Assembly (NCBI RefSeq): GCF_009861505.1
Contig: NZ_WTFT01000008.1
Location: 55,552-119,551, forward strand
Length of the DNA: 64,000 bases
Direction: 5' to 3'
Origin: Pseudomonas izuensis
GTDB lineage: Bacteria; Pseudomonadota; Gammaproteobacteria; Pseudomonadales; Pseudomonadaceae
In this document: positions 34,271-43,340 of the stretch, in pieces
Numbering within the stretch: position 1 is the stretch's first letter
Layout: each line of letters starts with the position of its first letter
Notes under the pieces: generated by a model
The model's input: only the letters and a program-made list of their open reading frames with translations
What the model was told of the DNA's origin: nothing
Database searches by the model: none
Position numbers and translations under genes: made by a program

Positions 34271-35215
34271 ATGATCCACGATACATTCTGGCTGACCACC
34301 AGCGACCGCAGCCGTCTCTTCGTCAACCAGTGGTTGCCCGCTGACACCCCCCGGGCCGTGATCCTGCTGGCCCACGGCATGGCGGAACACAGCGCTCGCT
34401 ACGGGCGCCTGGCAGAAAAGCTCTGTGCCCAGGGCTACGGCGTGTACGCCCCGGATCTGCGCGGACATGGCAAAACTGCCGAAAACGGGACGCTCGGCCA
34501 TTTCGCCGACAACGACGGTTGGGCCAAAGTGGTGGGTGACCTGGCGTGCCTCAACCAGCACATCGGCCAGCAGCATCCCGGCACACCCATCGTGCTGCTG
34601 GGCCACAGCATGGGCAGCTATATCGCCCAGGGGTACCTGTTGCATCACAGCGCCAGCCTGCACGGCGCCATTCTCAGCGGCTCGAACTTCCAGCCCGTGG
34701 CGCTTTATCGCGCGGCCCGCCAGATTGCCCGTTTCGAACGTCTGCGCCAGGGCCCCAAGGGACGCAGCGCACTGATCGAGTGGCTGACGTTCGGTTCATT
34801 CAATAAGCCATTCAAACCGATACGCACCCAGTTTGACTGGCTCAGTCGCGATCCGGCCGAAGTCGACCTATACGCCAACGACCCCCTTTGTGGCTTCCGT
34901 TGTACCAATCAGCTGTGGATCGATTTGCTCGGCGGGTTGCAGCAAATCAGCAAAGCGTCCAATCTCGCCCAGATCGACCCGGGCCTGCCGTTGCTGGTGA
35001 TCGGCGGCGAATGTGATCCGGTAAGCGAAGGCAAGCGTCTGAAAGATCTGGCCGGCGCCTTGCGCGAGGCCGGCAGCCGGAACCTGCAACTGACCGTTTA
35101 CCCGCAGGCGCGGCACGAATTGTTCAATGAAACCAACCGCGATGAAGTGATCGCCGATGTGCTGGCCTGGATCAACCAGACACTGAGCAAACCCCGGCCA
35201 CACCGAACCGAATAG
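34271..35215 (+). CDS. Alpha/beta hydrolase, lysophospholipase/monoacylglycerol lipase type
   Basis: A 314-residue serine hydrolase. The oxyanion-hole region is LLAHGMAEHSARYGRLAEKL, the nucleophile elbow GHSMGS, and acid and His regions follow (GGECDPVSEGKRLKDL, PQARHELFNETNRDEV). It likely releases fatty acids from lysophospholipids or monoglycerides. It is divergent from fadD2 and upstream of phaJ1 on the same strand, so the cluster links lipid hydrolysis, acyl activation and (R)-hydroxyacyl-CoA supply. Confidence 0.9.
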   Translation: MIHDTFWLTTSDRSRLFVNQWLPADTPRAVILLAHGMAEHSARYGRLAEKLCAQGYGVYAPDLRGHGKTAENGTLGHFADNDGWAKVVGDLACLNQHIGQQHPGTPIVLLGHSMGSYIAQGYLLHHSASLHGAILSGSNFQPVALYRAARQIARFERLRQGPKGRSALIEWLTFGSFNKPFKPIRTQFDWLSRDPAEVDLYANDPLCGFRCTNQLWIDLLGGLQQISKASNLAQIDPGLPLLVIGGECDPVSEGKRLKDLAGALREAGSRNLQLTVYPQARHELFNETNRDEVIADVLAWINQTLSKPRPHRTE

Positions 35216-35256
35216 TTTTTTTGTGAATTTTTTATTCGTCACAGGAATCGAGACAG

Positions 35257-35727
35257 ATGACCCAGGTTACCAACACCCCCTACGAAGCCCTCGAAATCGG
35301 CCAGACCGCCAGTTTCAGCAAGACGGTCGAAGAGCGCGATATTCAGCTGTTCGCCGCGATGTCAGGCGACCACAACCCGGTGCACCTGGATGCCGAATAC
35401 GCCGCCAGCACCATGTTCAAGGAACGTATCGCCCACGGCATGTTCAGCGGCGCGTTGATCAGTGCGGCAGTGGCCTGCGAACTGCCTGGGCCGGGCACTA
35501 TCTACATTGGTCAGCAGATGAGCTTCCAGAAGCCGGTGAAAATTGGCGACACCCTGACCGTGCGTCTGGAAATCCTGGAAAAACTGCCGAAATTCCGCGT
35601 GCGCATTGCCACTCGCGTGTTCAACCAGCGTGATGAGCTGGTGGTGGATGGCGAGGCGGAAATCCTGGCGCCGCGCAAACAGCAATCGGTGACCTTGACC
35701 GAGTTGCCGGCGATCAGCATTGGCTGA
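35257..35727 (+). CDS. phaJ1: (R)-specific enoyl-CoA hydratase PhaJ1 (MaoC-like)
   Basis: A 156-residue hot-dog-fold hydratase, exactly the length of P. aeruginosa PhaJ1. The hydratase-2 motif is FAAMSGDHNPVHLDAEYAAS with catalytic Asp and His. It converts enoyl-CoA from beta-oxidation to (R)-3-hydroxyacyl-CoA for polyhydroxyalkanoate synthesis. Located 41 bp after the hydrolase gene, probably in one operon. Confidence 0.92.
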   Translation: MTQVTNTPYEALEIGQTASFSKTVEERDIQLFAAMSGDHNPVHLDAEYAASTMFKERIAHGMFSGALISAAVACELPGPGTIYIGQQMSFQKPVKIGDTLTVRLEILEKLPKFRVRIATRVFNQRDELVVDGEAEILAPRKQQSVTLTELPAISIG

Positions 35728-35743
35728 TTCGGCGCGCAATAAA

Positions 35744-35833
35744 CTGTAGGAGTGAGCCTGCTCGCGATAGCGCCAGCCCAGTCAACATCAAAGTTGAGTG
35801 GCAGGCCGCCATCGCGAGCAGGCTCGCTCCTAC
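35744..35833. repeat. REP doublet
   Basis: Inverted TAGGAGTGAGCCTGCTCGCG units between convergent genes. Confidence 0.9.
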
Positions 35834-35851
35834 GGGTGTTATTGGTGGGGC

Positions 35852-36319
35852 TTATGAACGTGCACGCGCCTGGTTACGCAGGGCTTTTACCTGATCGTGG
35901 TTACGTTGCACGCCGTGATACTGACGTTCAACGATGTCACGAATACCCACCAGGTTGTGTTTGTTGATTTTTTCCATGGCTTCGCGATAAGCCTTCAGCG
36001 CATGGTCTTCACCACGCTCGGCTTCGTTGAGCACAGCCTCTTCGCCCTTGCCGGTGAACATCGACTTTACGTCGACCCAGCGACGGTGCATGTCGCCGCT
36101 GACACTGGTGGATGTTTCCGGATCGCCACCCATCGAACGCACGGCACTTTGCAGTTCCGCGGCAGCCTTTGCACATTCGGCGGAACGTTGTACGAACAGG
36201 GTTTTGAGTTCAGGGTGTTTGATGTCTTCAGCGCAAGTCTTGAACCCTTCCTGACCGTCCTTGCTGGTTTCAATCAGGTCATTGAGTACAGAAATCGCTT
36301 CTTTATTCATATCGGTCAT
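35852..36319 (-). CDS. PA2169-family four-helix-bundle protein (DUF2383)
   Basis: A 155-residue helical protein with the ferritin-like DUF2383 pattern (EAISVLNDLIETSKDGQEGF, ECAKAAAELQSAVRSMGGDP, GEDHALKAYREAM). Function unknown; members are stress- or biofilm-associated. Either of two close ATG codons may be the start. Confidence 0.9.
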   Translation of the reverse strand: MTDMNKEAISVLNDLIETSKDGQEGFKTCAEDIKHPELKTLFVQRSAECAKAAAELQSAVRSMGGDPETSTSVSGDMHRRWVDVKSMFTGKGEEAVLNEAERGEDHALKAYREAMEKINKHNLVGIRDIVERQYHGVQRNHDQVKALRNQARARS

Positions 36320-36522
36320 TTTTCAATTCCTTGCGGTTGATGAAAGATGCAATTAAACGATGCACCCTACATGCCAGCTTCTGACCGATAAATTAACCGT
36401 TATTTATCAAATAGTTAGATTCAATCAAAAAATCTGTATCCGTTTTTTTTGCATGATCTGTCAATTGGCCTGCATGCAGAATGCCTGTATTTTCCCGACC
36501 ATTGAATCAAGACGACTGAGCC

Positions 36523-36759
36523 ATGAACCCTGAAAAGCTCGAACTGCTGGTAACCCGTGAAATGCCCTTCGGCAAATATAAAGGCCGAATCATTGCCGAC
36601 TTGCCGGGCCCGTACCTGAACTGGTTCGCCCGGGAAGGTTTCCCCCATGGCGAATTGGGCGGTCTGCTGGCGCTTATGCAGGAAATCGATCACAACGGCT
36701 TATCGGAACTACTCGAACCGCTACGCGCCAAACATGGCAAACCCGCGCCTCGCCACTGA
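36523..36759 (+). CDS. DUF3820 small protein
   Basis: A 78-residue protein with the family core MPFGKYKGRIIADLPGPYLN and WFAREGFPHGELGGLLALMQ. Annotated in databases as a putative quorum-sensing-regulated virulence factor on weak grounds; the domain is also found appended to exonucleases. It is 32 bp upstream of the aminotransferase gene. Confidence 0.9.
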   Translation: MNPEKLELLVTREMPFGKYKGRIIADLPGPYLNWFAREGFPHGELGGLLALMQEIDHNGLSELLEPLRAKHGKPAPRH

Positions 36760-36791
36760 TTCACTCATCCCGCCCCTGATTGAGCAGCCCC

Positions 36792-37973
36792 ATGCCCGAT
36801 AACACCCGCCGCGCCCGTGATGAAGACTTCTGGCAAACCTTTGCCGACCGCTACGACCTGCAACCCGGCCCGATCAATCTGGAAAACGGTTACTTCGGAC
36901 GTATGTCACGCACCGTGGTCGAGGAGTATCAGCGCAACATCGAACTGATCAACCGCGGCAATTCGGTTCATGTCCGTCAGCGTTTCGAACAGGGTGAAAG
37001 CCTCAAGATACAAGCGCAAGTGGCCGGGTTGATGGGTGTGCCTGCGCAGGCCGTCGCCCTCACCCGCAATGCGTCGGATGGCTTGCAGTCGCTGATCCGC
37101 AACTACAATCGCCTGCAACCGGGGGACCAGGTGCTGATTTGCGATCTGGAGTACGACACCGTCAAGGGCGCCATGCGCTGGCTGGCGAAACATCGCGGTG
37201 TCGAGGTGATCGAGATCGAACACCTGCACCCCGCCAGCTTCGACAGCTTGCTCGCCTCCTACCGTGAAGCCTTCGCCCGTTATCCGCGACTCAAGCTGAT
37301 GGCCCTGACCCACGTCACCCATCGCACCGGCCTGGTGATGCCGGTACAGGCCATTGCCGCTGCCGCCAGGGAGCATGGCATCGATGTGATCCTCGACGGC
37401 GCCCACGCCCTGGGCCAGTTCGAGTTCAACCTCGATGACCTGGGTATCGCATTCGCTGCCTATAACCTGCACAAATGGATCGGCGCACCGCTGACCCTGG
37501 GCTTCCTGTACATCGCCCCCGAGCGCCTGCCTGACATCGACCCGGACATGGGCGAAATGCATTTCCCGATCACCGACATTCGCGCCCGCACACCCTACAG
37601 CACACCAAACATTCCCGCGCTGCTGACCCTGCCGCTGGTGCTTGAAGAGCATCACGCCATGGGCGGCGCTGCGGCCAAGGGATCGCGACTGAACTACCTG
37701 CGTAACCTGTGGGTACGTGAAGTCCGTGAACTGCCGGGCATCGAAGTCCTGACACCGGATGATCCGCGACTGTATTGCGGCATCACGTCGATGCGCTTTA
37801 CCGCGCAGGATGATCAACTGGCGATGGTCGAGCGGCTGCTCAGCGAGTACAACCTGTTCACCGTGGTGCGCAGTGGTGCGGCGTGCGGCCCGTGCATCCG
37901 GATTACGCCGGGGTTGACCACCACGGCTGAGCACATGAAGCGGCTGACCACCGCCCTCACAGCACTGCGTTGA
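36792..37973 (+). CDS. Class V PLP-dependent aminotransferase
   Basis: A 393-residue protein of the aminotransferase V / isopenicillin N epimerase-like group. PLP-site features are ALTRNASDGLQSLI, VILDGAHALGQFEF and the Schiff-base lysine in AYNLHKWIGAP. It lacks the active-site Cys region of NifS-type desulfurases as far as I can see. Substrate unknown. The ATG at 36792 is preferred over a TTG four codons upstream. Confidence 0.88.
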   Translation: MPDNTRRARDEDFWQTFADRYDLQPGPINLENGYFGRMSRTVVEEYQRNIELINRGNSVHVRQRFEQGESLKIQAQVAGLMGVPAQAVALTRNASDGLQSLIRNYNRLQPGDQVLICDLEYDTVKGAMRWLAKHRGVEVIEIEHLHPASFDSLLASYREAFARYPRLKLMALTHVTHRTGLVMPVQAIAAAAREHGIDVILDGAHALGQFEFNLDDLGIAFAAYNLHKWIGAPLTLGFLYIAPERLPDIDPDMGEMHFPITDIRARTPYSTPNIPALLTLPLVLEEHHAMGGAAAKGSRLNYLRNLWVREVRELPGIEVLTPDDPRLYCGITSMRFTAQDDQLAMVERLLSEYNLFTVVRSGAACGPCIRITPGLTTTAEHMKRLTTALTALR

Positions 37974-37974
37974 C

Positions 37975-38076
37975 CTGTAGGAGCGAGCCTGCTCGCGATG
38001 GTCGTCAACGATGACGCTGGAAACCTGATACCCCGCGGTGCTCTCTGGTTCATCGCGAGCAGGCTCGCTCCTACAG
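37975..38076. repeat. REP doublet
   Basis: Inverted TAGGAGCGAGCCTGCTCGCG units about 50 bp apart. Confidence 0.9.
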
Positions 38077-38100
38077 AAGATCCCTGCCACACGCCGATCT

Positions 38101-38200
38101 CCTGTGGGAGCAAGCGGGCGGCGTTCCGACTTGCCCGCGATGGCGATTTCAATGACGCCATCGCGGGCAAGTCGGAACGCCGCCCGCTTGCTCCCACAGG
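38101..38200. repeat. Extended REP palindrome, perfect 45-bp arms
   Basis: Arms 38101-38145 and 38156-38200 are perfect reverse complements with a 10-base loop. Each is a REP unit (CCTGTGGGAGCAAG ... CTTGCCCGCGATGGCG) interrupted by the same 15-base insert. Confidence 0.9.
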
Positions 38201-38213
38201 ATGTATTTTTGGG

Positions 38214-38248
38214 CAAAAAAAAACGGTGCACCGACCAAGCGCACCGTT
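38214..38248 (-). terminator. Terminator of the zwf-pgl-eda operon
   Basis: The hairpin AACGGTGC ... GCACCGTT is followed on the minus strand by nine T residues. Confidence 0.85.
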
Positions 38249-38287
38249 AAAGCCGTAAAACACACAACTACGTGTCGGGTGAAGCGA

Positions 38288-38953
38288 TCAGTCCAGCAGT
38301 GCCAAGGCCTCGGCGGTGCATTCCTGAATGCGGGCCCAGTCGCCGTTCTTGATCCATTCCGGATCAAGCATCCAGCTACCGCCCACGCACATGACGTTTT
38401 TCAACGCCATGTAGCTCTTGATGTTGGCAGGTCCCACGCCGCCGGTCGGGCAGAATTTCACCTCGCCGAACGGGCCGCCCAGGGCCTTGATGGCCGCAAC
38501 GCCGCCGCTGACTTCCGCCGGGAACAGCTTGAAGCGGCGATAACCCAGGCCATAGCCTTCCATGATGCCCGAGGCGTTGCTGATGCCCGGCAACAGTGGA
38601 ATCGGGCTGGCGACGCTGGCTTCCAGCAGGTCGCGGGTGATGCCCGGTGTGACGATGAACTGCGAGCCCGCCGCTTCGGCCGCAGCCAGCATGTGGCGAT
38701 CGAGCACAGTGCCGGCACCGGTCACCAGTTCCGGACGCTGTTCACGCAGGATCTGGATGGCCTTGAGGCCGAACTGCGAACGCAGGGTCACTTCCAGGGC
38801 GGTCAGGCCACCGGCCGCGAGGGCATCGGCCAGTGGCAGGATGTCCTGCTCGCGGGCGATGGTGATCACCGGCAGGATTCGCGCCTTGGCGCAGAGGCTG
38901 TCGATCAGGACAACTTTATCCGCCATGGAAACGGTCGGGGATGGGTTTGTCAT
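38288..38953 (-). CDS. eda: KDPG aldolase (2-keto-3-deoxy-6-phosphogluconate aldolase)
   Basis: A 221-residue class I aldolase, the last step of the Entner-Doudoroff pathway, giving pyruvate and glyceraldehyde-3-phosphate. The catalytic Glu is in ALEVTLRS and the Schiff-base Lys in RFKLFPAE; the phosphate site is CPTGGV. I set the start at 38953 (MTNPSPTVSMADKV), which matches the Pseudomonas N-terminus and has AAGGA at the right distance; a longer frame begins at 38980. Last gene of zwf-pgl-eda. Confidence 0.95.
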   Translation of the reverse strand: MTNPSPTVSMADKVVLIDSLCAKARILPVITIAREQDILPLADALAAGGLTALEVTLRSQFGLKAIQILREQRPELVTGAGTVLDRHMLAAAEAAGSQFIVTPGITRDLLEASVASPIPLLPGISNASGIMEGYGLGYRRFKLFPAEVSGGVAAIKALGGPFGEVKFCPTGGVGPANIKSYMALKNVMCVGGSWMLDPEWIKNGDWARIQECTAEALALLD

Positions 38954-38970
38954 AGCGGCTGTTCCTTGGC

Positions 38971-39684
38971 TCATGGGCACCAGTAAATCTCTAACGTGGG
39001 TTGCAGAAATGCGCGCACCGGCATTTCGGCGACATCGTCACCGGCCAGCGCGAAACTCAGGGTGGTCAGCTTGGACTGACCGGAAATCGACAGGATTTTA
39101 TGTTTGGCCGAAGCCAGCAGCGCACGACTCATGGTCAGGCGCTGATGCGGTACGGTCGGTGCCAGCATCGGGTAGCAGCGACGAGTGCCATCAGCCTGAA
39201 GGGCTTCGGCCAGGTTCGGGCTGCCGGGAAACAGCGACACCGTGTGGCCGTCGTCGCCCATGCCGAGCACCAGCACGTCGATCGCCGGCAATTCCGCCAG
39301 CAAGCGATCGGCGTGTTCGGCCGCCTGTTCCAGGTTGGCGCTGGCGCTGTACAGGCTCAGGAACTGCGCCTTGGCCGCGGGGCCTTGCAACAGATATTTC
39401 TTGATCAGGCCGGCATTGCTGTCGGCGTGTTCCACCGGCACCCAACGCTCGTCGGCCAGGCTGACCACCACGTTCGACCAGTCCAGCGCCTGCTTGGCCA
39501 GGTGCTGGAAAAACGCCACCGGGCTGCGGCCACCGGACACCACCAGGGTCGCGGTACCCCGGGCATCGATAGCCTCGCTCAGTTGTTTGGCCACGTTCAG
39601 TGCCAGGCCTTCGGCCAAGAGCACGGAGCTCTTAAACGAATGGGCGCTGACGCCCCGGGGTAGTTTCAAATCAGATATCGCCAT
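38971..39684 (-). CDS. pgl: 6-phosphogluconolactonase
   Basis: A 237-residue enzyme hydrolysing 6-phosphogluconolactone. Motifs of the NagB-like Pgl family are [25 protein letters not shown] and [15 protein letters not shown]. The start overlaps the zwf stop by 14 bp, showing translational coupling. Confidence 0.95.
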   Translation of the reverse strand: MAISDLKLPRGVSAHSFKSSVLLAEGLALNVAKQLSEAIDARGTATLVVSGGRSPVAFFQHLAKQALDWSNVVVSLADERWVPVEHADSNAGLIKKYLLQGPAAKAQFLSLYSASANLEQAAEHADRLLAELPAIDVLVLGMGDDGHTVSLFPGSPNLAEALQADGTRRCYPMLAPTVPHQRLTMSRALLASAKHKILSISGQSKLTTLSFALAGDDVAEMPVRAFLQPTLEIYWCP

Positions 39685-41140
39685 ACCACGACCTCCCGTC
39701 CCGCGTGATCAGAGCAATGGAACTCATCGGTCCCCAGGACCCTGCCGCGTACGGCTTGGGCGCATCACCGGATTTTTTCCACCCGGCGATCAACTGGTCA
39801 CACCACTTCCACGCGGCTTCGATTTCATCTTTACGGACAAACAGGTTCTGATTGCCGCGCATCACTTCCAGCAACAACCGCTCGTAGGCATCGGGAATCC
39901 GTGCGCTGCGCCAGGTGTCGGAAAAATTCAGCTGCAACGGGCCGCTGCGCAGCTGCATGCCCTTGTCCAGGCCTTGATCTTTGGTCATCACGCGCAAGGA
40001 AATGCCTTCGTCCGGTTGCAGGCGGATAATCAGCTTGTTGCTGATTTGCAGGCGCTGCTCGGGAGCGAAGATGTAATGCGACGGTTCCTTGAAATGGATG
40101 ACGATCTGCGACAGCTTTTGCGGCATGCGCTTGCCGGTGCGCAGGTAGAACGGTACGCCGGCCCAACGCCAGTTACGGATATCGGCACGCAGGGCAACGA
40201 AGGTTTCGGTGTCGCTCTGGGTATTGGAATTCGGTTCTTCCAGGTAACCCGGCACCGCCTTGCCTTCGCTGTGGCCGGCGATGTACTGGCCGCGCACCAC
40301 TTGGGTGGTCAGGCCCTCCGGACTGATCGGCGCCAGTGCCTTGAGGACCTTGACCTTTTCGTCGCGGATGCTGTCGGCGGACAAATCGGCCGGCGGGTCC
40401 ATGGCGATCAGGCAGAGCAGTTGCAGCAGGTGATTCTGGATCATGTCCCGCAGCTGGCCGGCCTTGTCGAAGTAGCCCCAGCGGCCCTCAATGCCGACCT
40501 TCTCGGCCACGGTGATTTCCACGTGGGAGATGTAGTGCTGGTTCCACTGGGTTTCGAACAGGCTGTTGGCGAAACGCAGGGCAATCAGGTTCTGTACCGT
40601 TTCCTTGCCCAGGTAGTGGTCGATGCGATAGGTGCGGTTCTCCGGGAAGTACTGCGCCACGGCGTCGTTGACCTTGCGCGAGGATTCCAGGTCCGAACCG
40701 ATCGGCTTTTCCAGCACCACGCGGGTGTTTTCCGCCAGGCCGACCTTCGCCAGGTTCTCGCAGATCGCACCGTACACCGCTGCCGGCGTGGCGAAATAGG
40801 CAATGACCCGTTGCGCGCTACCGGCCAGCTCAGCCAGGGCCACATAGTCTTCGGCCTTGAGGAAATCGACGTGCAGGTAGCTCAGCCGCGCAAGGAAGCG
40901 CTCGACCACGGCCTCGTCCAGCTCTTTGGCACCGACGTAGCGGCGCAACTCGGAGGCAATGAACGCCAAATGCTCCTGCTCGCTGCCGGCCTCACGGGCC
41001 AGCGCGATGATCCGCGTGTCCTCGTGCAGCAGGCCTGCGCCATCGAGTTGATAAAGGGCAGGAAACAGCTTGCGCAAGGCCAGATCGCCGAGGGCGCCGA
41101 ACAAGGCAAAGGTGCACGGTTCAACCGTAATCGAAGGCAT
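39671..41140 (-). CDS. zwf: Glucose-6-phosphate 1-dehydrogenase
   Basis: A 489-residue NAD(P)-dependent dehydrogenase, first enzyme of the operon. The N-terminal nucleotide motif is [20 protein letters not shown] and the substrate-binding RIDHYLGKE lies near residue 172. Divergent from hexR; the shared upstream region holds a HexR-type box at 41206-41221. The leader has AAGAACAA just before the start region. Confidence 0.96.
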   Translation of the reverse strand: MPSITVEPCTFALFGALGDLALRKLFPALYQLDGAGLLHEDTRIIALAREAGSEQEHLAFIASELRRYVGAKELDEAVVERFLARLSYLHVDFLKAEDYVALAELAGSAQRVIAYFATPAAVYGAICENLAKVGLAENTRVVLEKPIGSDLESSRKVNDAVAQYFPENRTYRIDHYLGKETVQNLIALRFANSLFETQWNQHYISHVEITVAEKVGIEGRWGYFDKAGQLRDMIQNHLLQLLCLIAMDPPADLSADSIRDEKVKVLKALAPISPEGLTTQVVRGQYIAGHSEGKAVPGYLEEPNSNTQSDTETFVALRADIRNWRWAGVPFYLRTGKRMPQKLSQIVIHFKEPSHYIFAPEQRLQISNKLIIRLQPDEGISLRVMTKDQGLDKGMQLRSGPLQLNFSDTWRSARIPDAYERLLLEVMRGNQNLFVRKDEIEAAWKWCDQLIAGWKKSGDAPKPYAAGSWGPMSSIALITRDGRSWYGDI

Positions 41141-41205
41141 GATGTTTGTTCTTTTATCAAGTTAAGCTACAAATACCTTTTTTCAAGGCATCACTCAAGG
41201 GAAAA

Positions 41206-41221
41206 TGTAGTAATAACCACA
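41206..41221. promoter_or_regulatory. HexR operator between zwf and hexR
   Basis: TGTAGT-AATA-ACCACA is a near-perfect dyad, one mismatch from the HexR consensus TGTARTwwwwAYTACA as remembered from comparative studies. Located 66 bp from the zwf start in the divergent region. Confidence 0.75.
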
Positions 41222-41359
41222 ACATTTTCGCAAAATACAGATTCCGAGTGGTGGTCGGTCGGAGCCATCAGTAGGATAGGCCACCGTTACGGGCCGCATC
41301 AAAGGCCCTTTTTGCATTAGCCGTGCGCTTATCGGCGCAGGTGAATCAAGGAAAACCAT

Positions 41360-42229
41360 ATGGACCGCGTGCGAAATCTCCTGGAGCAGATCCAGAATCG
41401 CCTTGAAGAGCTGAACAAGGCCGAACGCAAAGTCGCCGAGGTGATCCTGCTCAACCCACAGCAGGCCACCCGGTTCAGCATCGCCGCCCTCGCCCAGGCC
41501 GCATCGGTCAGCGAACCGACGGTCAACCGTTTCTGCCGTTCGTTCGGCGTCAGCGGCTACCCCGAACTCAAATTGCAATTGGCCCAGAGCCTGGCCAGCG
41601 GCGCGGCGTACGTCAGCCGCGCGGTGGAGGCCGACGACAATCCGGAAGCCTATACCCAGAAAATCTTCGGCAGCGCCATCGCGTCCCTGGACAGCGCTTG
41701 CCAGGCACTGGACCCGAACCTGATCAGCCGCGCCGTCGACCTGTTGATCCAGGCCCGGCAGATCCACTTCTTCGGTCTCGGCGCCTCAGCCCCCGTGGCG
41801 CTGGATGCGCAGCACAAGTTCTTCCGTTTCAACCTGGCCGTGACCGCCCACGCCGACGTGCTGATGCAGCGCATGATTGCTTCGGTGGCACACACCGGCG
41901 AGCTGTTCGTGATCATTTCCTACACCGGCCGTACCCGCGAACTGGTGGAAGTGGCACGCATCGCCCGGGAAAACGGCGCTTCGGTGCTCGGTTTGACCGC
42001 AGAGAACTCGCCCCTGGCCAAGGCCAGTACCTTGAGCCTGAACATTCCGCTGCCGGAAGACACCGACATCTACATGCCGATGACCTCGCGGATCATCCAG
42101 CTGACCGTGCTGGACGTACTGGCGACCGGCATGACCTTGCGTCGGGGCGTGGATTTCCAGCCACATCTGCGCAAGATCAAAGAGAGTTTGAATGCCAGTC
42201 GGTATCCGGTGGGAGACGAGTTCAACTGA
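41360..42229 (+). CDS. hexR: HexR, RpiR-family repressor of glucose metabolism
   Basis: A 289-residue regulator. N-terminal helix-turn-helix [20 protein letters not shown] (about 35-60) and C-terminal SIS sugar-phosphate-binding domain ([40 protein letters not shown]). HexR represses zwf-pgl-eda, edd-glk and gap and is released by 2-keto-3-deoxy-6-phosphogluconate. Divergence from zwf is the canonical position. Confidence 0.96.
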   Translation: MDRVRNLLEQIQNRLEELNKAERKVAEVILLNPQQATRFSIAALAQAASVSEPTVNRFCRSFGVSGYPELKLQLAQSLASGAAYVSRAVEADDNPEAYTQKIFGSAIASLDSACQALDPNLISRAVDLLIQARQIHFFGLGASAPVALDAQHKFFRFNLAVTAHADVLMQRMIASVAHTGELFVIISYTGRTRELVEVARIARENGASVLGLTAENSPLAKASTLSLNIPLPEDTDIYMPMTSRIIQLTVLDVLATGMTLRRGVDFQPHLRKIKESLNASRYPVGDEFN

Positions 42230-42258
42230 TCCGGCATTTCCATTGCCTGCTCGGGCCT

Positions 42259-42354
42259 CATCGCGGGCAAGCCTTGCTCCCACAGTGTCTACGTCGATCA
42301 CAAGACCTGTAATCGCCGCTAAACCTGTGGGAGCAAGGCTTGCCCGCGATGGCG
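42259..42354. repeat. REP doublet
   Basis: Inverted CGCGGGCAAGCCTTGCTCCC units between convergent hexR and the mutarotase gene. Confidence 0.9.
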
Positions 42355-42374
42355 TCAGCGGCAACACCGCAAAA

Positions 42375-43229
42375 TCATGCCCCCACCCGCGCCTGCAAAC
42401 TCAAATGCGCCCGCTCCCCAGGCTTCAGGCACAGACTGTCAGTCCCGCCGCTCGCCGCTTCCACGCAGACGAATTCGGATATTTCATTCCAGCTCACACC
42501 CAGCAACGGCCGCGAGCCCGGATGCCAAACCACCGTGTCCGCCGTATCGCCGGTATCGATGCATAACGCCCGCTGCCAGGCGTGATCATTGAGCTGCAGT
42601 TCGCCGTCATGCTGGAACACCCGCTGACAGCCGCCATCGACGCGCAACTCACCTTCCTGCTGACAAACCTGCCGATTCAACTGGTCGTAACCTTGCGCGC
42701 CGTCGAGTCCAGACAGCGCTACCTCACCGACGTCACCAATACGCCAGTAAGCGTGCAACGCCTGACTCAATTGGCAGGGAAGGCTGTCGTGATGCTCGGT
42801 GCTCAAGCGCAGGTCCATGCGCTCCCCGAGGTGCGCATGCAGGTCCACTTGCCAGTCGCACAACTGAAGTTGCCAGTGCAGGCGCACGCCGTCGTTTTCA
42901 CTGCTGCTGTCGATCAGCTTCCAGTCGAGCAAGCGTGCCCAGCCGTGGGAAGGCCAGGCATTTTCGCTCGGATGGCGGCCATACCAAGGCCAGCACACCG
43001 GCACGCCACCGCGAATGGCCCCGACCTGCGGCCACTTCGCCGCGCACCACAGCCAGGGTTTCTGGCCCTTGGGCTGGAAATGCAACAACTGCGCGCCCTG
43101 ACGACTGAACACCGCCTGACACAGCGGATGATCGATCACCAACACGTCGCGCTTCTGATAGCGCTCCCATGCAAACACCGGCCGTTCGCGCAAGGATTTG
43201 AAGAAGCGTTGTAGCGGATGCTCAAGCAT
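42375..43229 (-). CDS. D-hexose-6-phosphate mutarotase (YeaD-like aldose epimerase)
   Basis: A 284-residue galactose-mutarotase-fold protein. Family features include CQAVFSRQGAQLLHFQPKGQ, AIRGGVPVCWPWYGRHP and the catalytic-region HAYWRIGDV and VVWHPGSRPL. It interconverts anomers of glucose-6-phosphate, supplying the beta form to Zwf. It lies downstream of oprB on the same strand and closes the uptake cluster. Confidence 0.92.
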   Translation of the reverse strand: MLEHPLQRFFKSLRERPVFAWERYQKRDVLVIDHPLCQAVFSRQGAQLLHFQPKGQKPWLWCAAKWPQVGAIRGGVPVCWPWYGRHPSENAWPSHGWARLLDWKLIDSSSENDGVRLHWQLQLCDWQVDLHAHLGERMDLRLSTEHHDSLPCQLSQALHAYWRIGDVGEVALSGLDGAQGYDQLNRQVCQQEGELRVDGGCQRVFQHDGELQLNDHAWQRALCIDTGDTADTVVWHPGSRPLLGVSWNEISEFVCVEAASGGTDSLCLKPGERAHLSLQARVGA

Positions 43230-43272
43230 GTGCCACGGTCCTGAAAATCATCTTTACCTGGGTGCGCCACCC

Positions 43273-43303
43273 CAAAAAAAAGCGGACAGCCATGGCTGTC
43301 CGC
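43273..43303 (-). terminator. Terminator of the gts-oprB operon
   Basis: The perfect palindrome GCGGACAGCCATGGCTGTCC (plus GC) is followed on the minus strand by eight T residues. Confidence 0.88.
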
Positions 43304-43340
43304 AAAATGCGCACATAGAGAGGAGCTTATCGCAACAGCG

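Noticed and set aside
39242..41320. Long open frame of 692 codons antisense to zwf and pgl
   Set aside because: It is the mirror of high-GC coding DNA; zwf and pgl have full catalytic motifs in the other strand.
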